Below are positions 22,188-34,802 of a stretch of DNA of 62,000 nucleotides, one piece after another. How positions within the stretch are numbered: the first letter of the stretch is position 1; each line of letters opens with the position of its first letter. This stretch comes from Branchiostoma floridae (Eukaryota; Chordata; Leptocardii; Amphioxiformes; Branchiostomatidae): the NCBI RefSeq assembly GCF_000003815.2, contig NC_049994.1:3567195-3629194 (forward strand). The letters are read 5' to 3'. The translations under genes and the position numbers were made by a program. The notes beneath the pieces are model-generated. The model did not search any database and was not told the DNA's origin. It was given only the letters and a program-made list of their open reading frames with translations.

Positions 22188-25100
22188 AACAAGATAACTC
22201 AACAACGGCTGATTGGATTAGTTTCATACTTGGTGTGATGGTAGGGTGTGATGAAAGAGAGATAATTAGATTTTGGGCCCCCTAGCGGCTTCCCTTGGTA
22301 CTGCAGCGCAACTTCCGGGTTCGCTATCTCGTGCCCTGAACAAGCTATGGTCACAAAATTTGAGTATTAGATAGCTCTTGTGCTCAGGAATAAGTGACAT
22401 AACTTTGGGCCCCCTAGCAATTAGTTTTGAGATAGAAGGGCATTTTTATTAAAATCTTCTGAAGTGGATAACTCAAGAAGGGAACAACGAATTTTTATGA
22501 TTTTTGATATGTAGGTACCTTAAACAATGGTGTACAATATGAAATACTAATTATGCAAAATAGGATTACATTTGCATAATTAATGAGAATAATCTATCAT
22601 AGCGGGTTTTTTCAATGTGTCTCTTGTCTCGGACATGATATGGTCTTGACATTTTATTGGTAGATAGCTTTTAGCGTCATGCCGAATTGGGATAAGTTTC
22701 AGCCCCCTAACATTTATTTTTGGAACTGCAGGGGCATTTTCATCAAAACATTCCAAGGAGGATAACTGCAGAAAGAAATGACGAATTGACATCATTTTAG
22801 GCATGCGGGTTAACTGCTGAAAGGAATGACGGATTGACATCATTTTAAGCATGCGGGTAGCCTAGGCAAAGATGTTCATAATGAGATACATGTTATGCAA
22901 ATGGTGATTTAATTTGCATAATTAATGTGCATATTGCATAATTCTATTGTTTTTTTACATCTGGATTTCAATAAATGTAACACATGTAAATTATGATAGA
23001 TGGAACATAAGCAGATACCAAATATGCTAATGAGGAATCGATTCGCATTATATACGCCCAAAGTGCCAAACTGCTCAATGATTATTGATTGGAATTTTAT
23101 ACTTGTGACATGCGTACGTTAGTCAATGATGAACATCACCATGCATAAATCATGAAAATGTGCAAGTCATTTGTATAAAATTTACAGAAGCTCTAAATAT
23201 TACATGGAGGTATGAGGTCGCCGAATTCTAGTTAATTATCATATCCTCAGTTTACATCTTCATTTGTTCATTTTGCTTCAGTGCTTTGCTTTTTTGTTAT
23301 CTTGTTTTCTTTTCTTTTCTTGTATCTATCTACCCATGTATTTGTATTCGTTTGCGGTGGCGGCATAAATATAAGTCACCACTTGAGTGTTCCGCCACCA
23401 TGTCTTGTAAATATATGTTGCAATAAAAACAATCGTTCAAAGAACTCAACCTTCGTGAAATGGGTGAGGATGTGGTGGTTTGAGGGTGTTTTTATAGACA
23501 TCTCATGGGCTAGGCTAACAGTATATGATACGTCCGATTAGCAAAATTGTCCGGAATTCTACAGGATTTTTCCGCGCCTATGTAGTTGCATCATCCCGTT
23601 GGAGTGGAATAATTTGGGTTCACAGATGGTATTTGGAATGCAGATAGTTTTTGTTATGAACTGTGAGCGAGCGAATGAGTGAGATAGCTCTGGAGATGCC
23701 TTACATAATCAAATTTTATTATACAAGTCAGGGGCTAATTTGCATAGATAATTAGGACAGTTTAAAAGCCTACTTCATATCATAATAGCAGATACTCAAA
23801 CATAAGACACATGTAACTAACAAAGAGAGAAATATTAGCCTAACTGAGTATGTTCGATTGGGCCACAGCAAGTAAATTTTATGGATGACATCCGCGCGCG
23901 CATTAATGTTCGCCTGATTTCAGGGAAAAAAAACAAGAATTTTTTTTTTCTGCAAGGACCGTCAACATGACGACAAAGTAGCAAAATGAGCGAATATGTT
24001 TTGTTGTAGCCTAATGATTGTACTTGTACAAGTGACACTTGCGAGGTACCCAGGACTGTAGTTGCAGAAATAAAACTTATTGGATATATGGAAGCTATGA
24101 GTGTGCTTACCAACTTTGTTGATGATGCCAGTCTACAGCACTATATAGTGTCACTTTTACCACACCAGTACATGTCTTATAAACAGGAATGAATGCCTTG
24201 TTGGCTCTGATGCCATGTTTTGTCCCTTTAGTTCTTTTTACAACAGTGGTCACAACTTTATGGTGCCTATTTTTGAAAATGTAGCCATCTTGTTTGTTTC
24301 TACCTATCTTGTTTTATTCGTCCGATCGCACGTTTTTTGCAGTCTGCAGAGGATGTCATCCATAAAATTTACTTGCTGTGGCCTTGGTTAAAATTCACGA
24401 AATTTACAACAGGTCTTACGCACGTGCGTAATTGCATCATTCCTTTGGAGGGTAATAACACGGGAAGGGTTGACGGATCGTCATGATTTTTGATCTCTAG
24501 GTAACTTGGGGGATGCCTTCTAAAATCAAGTATTTTATGCAAACCAGGGGCTAGTTTGCACAATTAATCAATCCGCAGCATTTCATAACAGGACAGTCAA
24601 ACGTACATGTATTAAATTTGTAAAAGAAAAAAAAAATAGATATTTATAGATATATAAATAGATATCAAATATGCAAATTGCTACCTAGCTCAGCAATGTA
24701 GTACGTTATATACTTCCAATGTGAATAATGGACTATCGAGATAAAACATGTCAATATTGGCGGCTTAATACATAGCATGGACGTTTCCACAAAGTAATAT
24801 AGTTTTCTTGTACAACCCCTTTAAGTATAATATACAACTGCTGCAATAAGGAATAATTATTTTCGACGTGTTGCTTGCAGCAATGATGATGTAACATTCT
24901 TTGTTTCACAATGCAGTCCACTACATTGTGTATCCCATATGTCTAATGTACAATCCCTATAAACAATCTCATTAATGACTACAAGTTACTGTGAAAACAA
25001 ACCCTGCTTTTTTTCAACAATGTATTGTACCGGTAGTAACTGTTACATGTACAACCCTTTTAAAACTTATAATATATGCCCCTGTATACAATATCATCAT

Positions 25101-28100
25101 TGCTCTTATTCTTGGTGTACAGATTATCAAATCTTATGGGAAACACGTACACCCCACCATGTATAATGTACTGTCCTTATAGTACCATTTTTTGTTGACT
25201 TTTGGGGTCACTTCCTGTGGAGACGGGGTAAGTGCAGCGTGGTAGCAGCATGACGTAATACCACCTAAATATAGCACGATTGCGTAATACCCACTCAGTG
25301 CCACTGTAAAACCCATTTTCCACGTACAAACATCCCCTGCAAAACCATCAGAAGCCACTAGACGAAAAAACACCTCGTACGTTTCTTCTCCTTCTCAAGA
25401 ACTACCCACATACGAAATATCAGAGCAATCTGTCATGGTCTTACGATGCTGGACTGTTCACAGACATGGCCTATATGAGGTTTCTACCCATCTATCAACT
25501 TTCGTTACGGCTCCATTCTTTCTTAATTCATTAATAAGAAAACAGTTGAAGGTCAAAATGCCAATTTAGCCAACCGAGATACCTTAAGATCCATCAACCC
25601 CTGCTTGCACTATTCCTTCTCAAAACCTAAAACAAGAATTAATTTCACCGCCCCTGCGAAACCCCTAGGTGGCCAAAACTTACACACCTTACTATGCTTT
25701 TACACAGCTACCTACCACTTAAAAATCATCACCCAAACAAGTCCCAAACAAAAAATAGCAAAACCGGACGTTCCGCTGCAGTACCATAACACGCCACCAG
25801 AGCGCCCTGTCGTAAAGCAATTCCTACCATTCCTTGGTCATGTCTAATCCTACCTACATACCAAATATCAAAGCAATTCATCCACGCGTTTCCCAGTTAT
25901 CAGGCTGACGAACGACCCACTGACATAAATGTTACGTTAAATATAAAGCCATTGATAGTATTCAGGCATTCCTAAAATGTTATGTTAAGAATTAAAATGA
26001 GTGATGTTATATTTTCCCTAAACAACTGTTAGTGTATCTTCTATCTATGATAGAAATAACATCTAATAAGAATGTCGATAAAAGTTTATTAAACCTCCGT
26101 CGTTAGTAGTTGCAGTAGTACCACCAAATATCACTAGGAGGCGCTTCGGAATAGTCCAAAAATCGGGGTTAACGTATCTGCTTTATCCCTGAGAACAAGG
26201 AGGTTAAAATCAAGAATGATACTCGTAACGTTTCGTTACAATAGAATGGCTGGTTACAACAAACAACAACACAATTTTTGTGCATGTCTTATGAATCATA
26301 GTATCCACATGGATCTTTTAATGCTAGAAATACCATTAAATCTAGCCAAATACCCTAAATATAGTTTTTAAAAACATTTAGTAGTGATGCTTTCAAGTTG
26401 ATAAACGTATATCATCGCCACCACTAAACATATTTACAAGAACATGCATATGAACAAAATGCACTTACTAAGCAAACACAAATTGATATCAATTTCTAAC
26501 AAAACATAATAAACGTGTAAGAAACACATAATACAAACCGACATGTATTTGAAGCGCAAGTCCGAACCCTCACCCGATGAAAAATATCAAATAGTACACA
26601 CTAAACGTTAACCTTAAAAAAAATCAGGAGTTAAGCGTTTGGTAACGAATACTTTGCTAGTAATCCAATGGACACATGTTTAAATCCAGTGAGTAGAACG
26701 TTAATGTAACGTCGTTTGTCTCCGTTCAACCAATTGTGAATATGACCCCGTATACGCCGCAGTACAAGTCCAAAGTCATGAGATCGGACCAGACGGACTT
26801 CTTGCCCTGCTCTAAAGAAAACCTGCAAGTCTCCAGCTCTGTACTGACCGTGTACCCTCTCTTCTGCAAGTACTGCTGCACCAACGCCACTCTTACACGT
26901 AGGTCGGCGGAGCATAGAGGCTCGATATAGTCCTTGTTGTCACCTTGCAGGCACTCGTGTGTCTGCCAAGACTCGTTCTCGAGAAATCTTGCGGGAACGA
27001 TGTCGGGTACTACGTCATCGATTTTACTTCTGGCCTTCCAACCGCCGTCCATCAGTAGTGCTACTTTTGTAGTACCAGTAATGACCGCAGGTAAAGCCTT
27101 GAGAACTCTCTCTGCTAGCATCTCGATGTCTTGAGACTTGAAGAGTTGCTCCTTGAAGGCTATCTCCTCGCGGACATCTTTGAATTGAGCAAGTTTGTCT
27201 GCAAGAACCTGAAGACCGAAGTACTGCGCTTCTATGTACACCTCCCGGGCATAGTTAGGTGGTGGCAGCTTAGCGTGTCGCAGGAACTCCAGAATGTGCG
27301 CGAAGGCACGTCCATCCCTGCATGCAACAACAATTATGTAGTCTTTACCTCCACAAACACTAAAGACACATAACAGCAGAAGAGTATACACCAGTTTACA
27401 AGCGTTCAATGGTTTTGTGAACGTATGTATAGTTTGTTAATTCATGAGAGCTCAAATCTGCCCACACGTCACTTTTTATTGCTGTCATGTGGGAAGAGGT
27501 AAGGCGCAAATAAAATATAAAACAGACGTACAGTAAACATCATTCAAAGTTCAAATAAGTCCATACACAATCAGGTCTTAAAATGTAATAATCCGCTAAT
27601 TACCTGTCGATGAAGTAACAGCCATCCTTGTCCCTCTCTACCTGGTGCCGCCCACTGAACATGGCGGCCAGCATGGAGTCCTCGTGCCTCAGTAGGGTGG
27701 ACAGGAACGTGGAGAAATGACGACCTCCGACGTTCAGCGGCACCACTTTCGGTAACTGGGAACAGGATAACAGTTGATTATGTTATGTTATGAAGGTATG
27801 GAAAAGGCAAATTTGTTGTGGTGTTAGGCACAGGCAAGGAATGAAGAAAAACGTTGCCATGTGGTGTAATAGCCGGCTTGAAAAATGGCTGTTAGTGACT
27901 AGTAATCCGAACATATCACCAGTTCCGTAGGCGCAGTGTACAAATAAACTCCGCCTAGGGAGCGTTGGCAAAAAAGGCCTTCTCAGAAATAGATGGCATT
28001 TGCGAGCGCTACATGTATATGCCCTTAGGGGAAAACAGCACCTAGGTAGCTTAAGCTTTGTAAATGCAATACAAATACGGCATTTTCTCACCAACTATCA

Positions 28101-31100
28101 GGTCGTAGCTTAAACACGCGTATACATGCAGAACCTGATTTTTACTTTAAAGTTATTTAGCTAAGCATTGCCTGTAATTTCAATAAATCTAAACATAACG
28201 TGGCGTAAGACGCGCCATCAAGACTCGAGCCGGAAAAGTAAAGCGGTCATCCTCAGTTACTGACATTAACTTAGCTTTCGAAAAATACACAATGATCATA
28301 AGATGCCGATATAGAAGTAGCATGTATACACACACCTGTGACATTTTACGTATTTACCGGGCATTATCAGCCTCCATAACAGGCTCTCTATGGCCTTTTT
28401 TGGCTCATAATACACGTTTGCTGGCCATTTCTTTTTGTACTGGGTCGCTGATTGCTGCAGGGCCGGCAGTCAGAAAAGGCCAGCAAACAGAGACCCAGTA
28501 CAAAAAGGAATAGCCAGCAAAAGTGTATTATGAGCCCCCGAAAAAGGCCCTAGAGAGCAGTGCTATGGAAGCTAGGGCATTATAAGTTATGGTACCTGGT
28601 TTTCCATGATGACCTATAAATGTGCCTTCTACTGACGTTTGGTGATCTGTGCACTTCAAGATCCCACTCCAAAACCAGCCCAATTCTTCACCAAGCCTCG
28701 TCTATCTGCAAAAACAAAACATTTGTCAAGCCCGGGACAAAATTGCAAATGAGACAGTCATACACACATGGACAGTGGTGTTACAACTACTATTATTACA
28801 ACGCCACCACACCAGTGATCACGCAACAATTATGAGCTGTTAAATTTTAGGCATAAACAGATAAAAACTGGTATTATGTACACGGTACTGCACATCAATA
28901 CATTATAAGCAAAGAAAGCGGTAAGTCAGTGCAATTGCTCACCGAATATTGTCGAACTATCCTGCTAGCAATGGAGATAGGACGGACTTGCAAATAAATG
29001 AGTGTACGCAGTACATAAACTCGCTTGCAGCAATACTGGCTTATACGAAAGCGACCCAACTGGCCACTCTTCTGTCTGGACCCTTGATTGCGTCATGTAA
29101 ACATTACGGGTCATGGGAACACATGGGGTCAAGTAAACACTAGCTGGGGTCACGATAACGCGTGAGGTCATGCAAACAAAAATGGAACATCTTTAACAGT
29201 ATCGGGACGGTTCAGTGCTGATCCGGGCCATTCCAAAAAAGAAACCTAAGGGGAGTATTTGGAGAAAGGTACATTCATGATTCACATTTTTTTGGAATGG
29301 CCTATTGTAACACAGGTCACTCCCTAATAATGCAAAATAGCCCGGGAGGATTAGGGCCGGCCTGGAATAAAACGAATTTCAGTAATTGGGTTTGGCCCCT
29401 TATGAATAGTAAACGAATTGTGTTTTTTTTTTAAGACTACAACGTTTTAACTCACCAGTTATTCCCATGTTTTGTACCGTGTGTACAGAAATATTGCAGT
29501 GGAAAAAACGTACCGTTTGTTTTTCTGGTATAAATGCCCTGGGGAGCTTTTGGTAGCTCAATTAGACATTAGTTTCTAGCTTCTGGTCATGTAATTACCA
29601 AGGAGGTCTTTATGTAACCTCCTTGTAATTATAAATTTCACGCCCTTTTCTTCGTCAAGCTCACAAGAAACACAGACAGAAGAAGACAAAACACAAAATT
29701 GATATATGTAGCCGTAGCAGCTAGCATTCACGACGCCGTGCCGTTACGTAGCCTCAGCCTCTGCCTTGTTTATCTGGTATCCCTTACCCGTAATTCCCAT
29801 GGGGATCACATAGCGCAGTCTCCACGTGATACCTTTGGGCGGGCGTTTCATCATTTATAACGGCGTACCTTTTGACCAGGTGTACCTGACAATCTTTCTA
29901 TGTACTATGTAGTCCCATTGTAATAAAGCATTTTGCAGCCAGTCGACGTTGCAAAACAAGAAGCACAAGCGTTCGCAGAACTCAACCTTCGTGAAATGGG
30001 TGAGGGTGTGGTGGTTTGAGGATGTTTTTATAGACATCTCAGGGGCTAGCCTAACAGTATATGATACGTCCGACTGGCAAAATTGTCCGGAATTCTACAG
30101 GATTTTTTCCGCGCCTATGTAGTTGCATCATCCCTCTGGAGTGGAATAATTGGAGTGGGATAAAGTACCAAAATGAGCAAATATATGGTGTTGTAGGCTA
30201 ATGATTGTACTTGTACAAGTGACACTTGCGAGGTACCCAGGACTGTAGTTGTGGAACTTATTGGATATATAGAAGCTATGAGTGTGCTTACCAACTTTGA
30301 TGATGATGCCAGTCTACCACACTAGTGTCACTTTTACCACACCAGTACATGTCTTAAAAACGGGAATGAATGCCTTTTTGGCTCTGATGCCATGTTTTGT
30401 CCCTTTAATTCTTTTTACAACAGTGGTCACAACTTTATGGTGCCTATTTTTGAAAATGTAGCCATCTTGTTATTTTTACCTATCTTGTTTTTTTCGCCCT
30501 ATCGCACTATTTTAAGTCTGCAGAGGATGTCATCCATAAAATTTACTTGCTGTGGCCTTGGTAAAAATTCCCGGAATTTACACCAAGTCTTACGCGCGTG
30601 CGCAATTGCATCATCCCTTTGGAGGGTAATAACACGGGAAGGGTTGACGGATCGTCATGATTTTTGATCTCTAGATAACTTGGGGAATGCCTTCTATAAT
30701 CAAGTTCTACAAATGCAAACCATGGGCTAGTTTGCACAATGATTAATTCGCAGCATTTCATAACAGGACAGTCAAACGTACATGTATTACATTTGTAACT
30801 GAAAAAAAGAGATATTGATAGATATTCATAGATACTAAATATGCAAATTGCTACCTAGCTCCGCAATGTAGTACGTTATATACTTCCAATGTGTATAATG
30901 GACTATCGAGATAAAACATGTCAATATTGACGTCTTAATACATTGCATTGACGTTTCCACAAAGTAATATAGTTTTCTTGTACAACCCTTTAAGTATAAT
31001 ATACAACTCCTGCAATACAGATAATTATTTTCGACTTGTTGCTTGCAACAATGATGATGTAACATTCTTTGTTTCACAACGCAGTCCACTACATTGTGTA

Positions 31101-34100
31101 TTCCATATGTCTAATGTACAATCCCTATAAACAATCTCATCAATGACTACAAGTTACTGTGAAAAACAAACCCTGCTTTTTTCAACAATGTATTGTACCG
31201 GTAGTAACTGTTACATGATTGTACAACCCTTTTAAAACTTATAATATATGCCCCTGTATACAATATCATCATTGCAATTATTCTTGGTGTACAGATTATC
31301 AAATCTTATGGGAAACATGTACACCCCACCATGTATAATGTACTGTCTCTGTAGTACCATTTTGTTGTTGACCTTTGGGGTCACTTCCTGTGGAGACGGG
31401 GTAAGACTGCAGCCCACGCTGGTATCAGCATGACATAATGCCACCTAAATATAGCACGATTGCGTAATACCCACACCACATACACAATTTTCCAAGTACA
31501 AACATCCCCTGCAAAACCGTCAAAAGCCACTAAACGAAAAAACGCCTCGTACGTTTCTTCTCCTTCTCAAGAACTACCCACATACCAAATATCAGATCAA
31601 TCTGTCATGCCGTTCATGAGATTTCTGTCCACAGACACGTACCCTACAACGATTTGCACACATACCTATTGCATTCTGCTAATTACCTCCTAATTTGCAT
31701 AATAATCATACAATTATGTACATCACTACCTAAGCTATCTGCATACCTACAGTCATTCCGATCCATCGACCAGCTTCCATAATTCCTTCTCAAAACCTAA
31801 CACAAGAATGACTTTCACCGCCCCTGCGAAACCCCTAGGTGGCCAAAACTTACACACCTTACTATTCATTTATACAGCTACTTACCACTTAAAAATCATA
31901 ACTGGGGAAGGCATGGATGGATTGCTTTGATATTTGGTATGTGGGTAGGGTTAGACATGACGAAGGAATGGTAGGAATTGCGTTACGGCAGGGCGCTCTA
32001 GCGGAGTGTTATGGTACTGCAGCGGAACTTCGGGTTTTGCTATTTTTTGTTTGGGACTTGTTTGGGTGATGATTTTGAAAGTAATTCTTGTTTTAGGTTT
32101 TGAGAAGGAATAATGCGAGAAGGGATTGATGGATGTTAATGACTGTAGGTATGCAGATAGCTTACGTAATGATGTACATACTTGAATGCGTGTTATGCAA
32201 ATTAGGTGGTAATTTGCATGATACAATAGGTATGTGTAGAAACCTTCAACACTCTGTGTCTGTGAACAGTCCAGCTCCTTCACGCCAGCACAGAATGATC
32301 TGATATTTCGTATGTGAGTAGTTCTTGAGAAGGAGAAGAAGCGTACGAGGTGTTTTTTCGTCTAGTGGCTTTTGACGGTTTTGCAGGGGATGTTTGTACG
32401 TGGAAAATGTGTTTTACAGTGGCCCTGAGTGGGTATTACGCAATCGTGCTATATTTAGGTGGTATTACGTCATGCTGCTACCACGCTGCACCTTCTCCAC
32501 AGGAAGTGACCCCAAAAGTCAACAAAAAATGGTACTATAGGGACAGTACATTATACATGGTGGGGTGTACATGTCTCCCATAAGATTTGATAATCTGTAC
32601 ACCAAGAATAAGAGCAATGATGATATTGTATACAGGGGCATATATTATAAGTTTTAAAAGGGTTGTACATGTAACGGTTACTACCGGTACAATACATTGT
32701 TGAAAAAAGCAGGGTTTGTTTTTCACAGTAACTTGTAGTCATTAATGAGATTGTTTATAGGGATTGTACATTAGACATATGGGATACACAATATAGTGGA
32801 CTGCATTGTGAAACAAAGAATGTTTAATACATGATCCTTGTTGCAAGCAACACGTCGAAAATAATTATATGTATTGCAGCAGTTGTATATTATACTTAAA
32901 GGGGTTGTACAAGAAAACTATATTACTTTGTGGAAACGTCCATGCAATGTATTAAGTCGTCAATATTGACATGTTTTATCTCGATAGTCCATTATTCACA
33001 TTGGAAGTATATAATGTACTACATTGCGCAGCTAGGTAGCATTTTGCATATTTGATATCTATATATATATATCTATAAATATCTCTTTTTTTCAGTTACA
33101 GATGTAATACATGTACGTTTGACTGTCCTGTTATGAAATGCTGCGGATTGATTAATTGTGCAAACTAGCCCCTGGTTTGCATAAAATACTTGATTATAGA
33201 AGGCATCCCCCGAGTTATCTAGAGATCAAAAAGCATGACGATCCGTCAACCCTTCCCGTGTTACTACCCTCCAAAGGAATGATGCAATTAGGCACGTGCG
33301 TAAGACTTGTTGTAAATTCCGGGAATTTTTACCAAGGCCACAGCAAGTAAGTTTTATGGATGACATCCTCTGCAGACTGCAAAAAACGTACGATCGGACG
33401 AAAAAAAACAAGATAGGTAGAAACAAACAAGATGGCTACATTTTCAAAAATAGGCACCATAAAGTTGTGACCCCTGTTGTAAAAAGAATTAAAGGGACAA
33501 AACATGGCATCAGAGCCAACAAGGCATTCATTCCTGTTTTTAAGACATGTACTGGTGTGGTAAAAGTGACACTATATAGTGTGGTAGACTGGCATCATCA
33601 ACAAAGTTGGTAAGCACACTCATAGCTTCCATATATCCAATAAGTTTTATTTCTGCAACTACAGTCCTGGGTACCTCGCAAGTGTCACTTGTACAAGTAC
33701 AATCATTAGGCTACAACAAAACATATTTGCTCATTTTGGTACTTTATCGTCATGTTGACGGTCCTTGCAGAAAAAAAATTCTTGTTTTTTTTTCCCTGAA
33801 ATCAGGCGAACATTAATGCGCGCGCGGATGTCATCCATAAAATTTACTTGCTGTGGCCCAATCGAACATACTCAGTTAGGCTAATATTTCTCTCTTTGTT
33901 AGTTACATGTGTCTTATGTTTGAGTATCTGCTATTATGATATGAAGTAGGCTTTTAAACTGTCCTAATTATCTATGCAAATTAGCCCCTGACTTGTATAA
34001 TAAAATTTGATTATGTAAGGCATCTCCAGAGCTATCTCACTCGTTCGCTCGCTCACAGTTCATAACAAAAACTATCTGCATTCCAAATACCATGACAATC

Positions 34101-34745
34101 TGTGAACCCAAATTATTCCACTCCAACGGGATGATGCAACTACATAGGCGCGGAAAAATCCTGTAGAATTCCGGACAATTTTGCTAATCGGACGTATCAT
34201 ATACTGTTAGCCTAGCCCCTAACCCCTATAAAAACACCCTCAAACCACCACATCCTCACCCATTTCACGAAGGTTGAGTTCTGCGAACGCTTGTGTACTT
34301 TGTGTAACAGCCGCTGCCATACTTTGTACCATGTACAAATGTCGAGCAATAAAGTTCTACATAAAAACAGCACTGACTACAAACCTTCGTTTAACGAAGG
34401 AAAAAAGACTCTCGCAAGGGGGTGTAGTATCGCATAAGGCCGGCCACTTTACGTTTATTCTTTTACCTGTAGGGCTACACACCGTAGGATGCTTCTGTAG
34501 TAGTCTACAGTTTTCAATTATTTCTGGGTATAAAGAGAATCAAGCCTAGTCTACCACAGAAGTCGGAGTTCATACACCTCTTGTAACCAATTTGAAAATA
34601 AAGGTGCTAATTAATGCCACAGTCTCTAATTTTGAACAGGGAAAGACTTTCCAGAAGAACTCATAGCTAGGACCAACATCGTCCACCTGGTTCTTGGCAC
34701 GGGCGACTCTGTCACTGATGACGGCTTCAAGATCCACTTTGAGGG

Positions 34746-34802
<57 letters not shown>

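Noticed and set aside
24369-24563. Conserved small protein repeated in copies of the long repeat
   Set aside because: The open frame recurs because the DNA recurs; changes do not favour silent sites and there is no start context or domain.
27318-27409. Signal-peptide-like start (hydrophobic residues) for the KCTD-like protein
   Set aside because: This extension is intron; the T1 domain needs exon 2 upstream, and the acceptor at 27317 restores the RDG motif.
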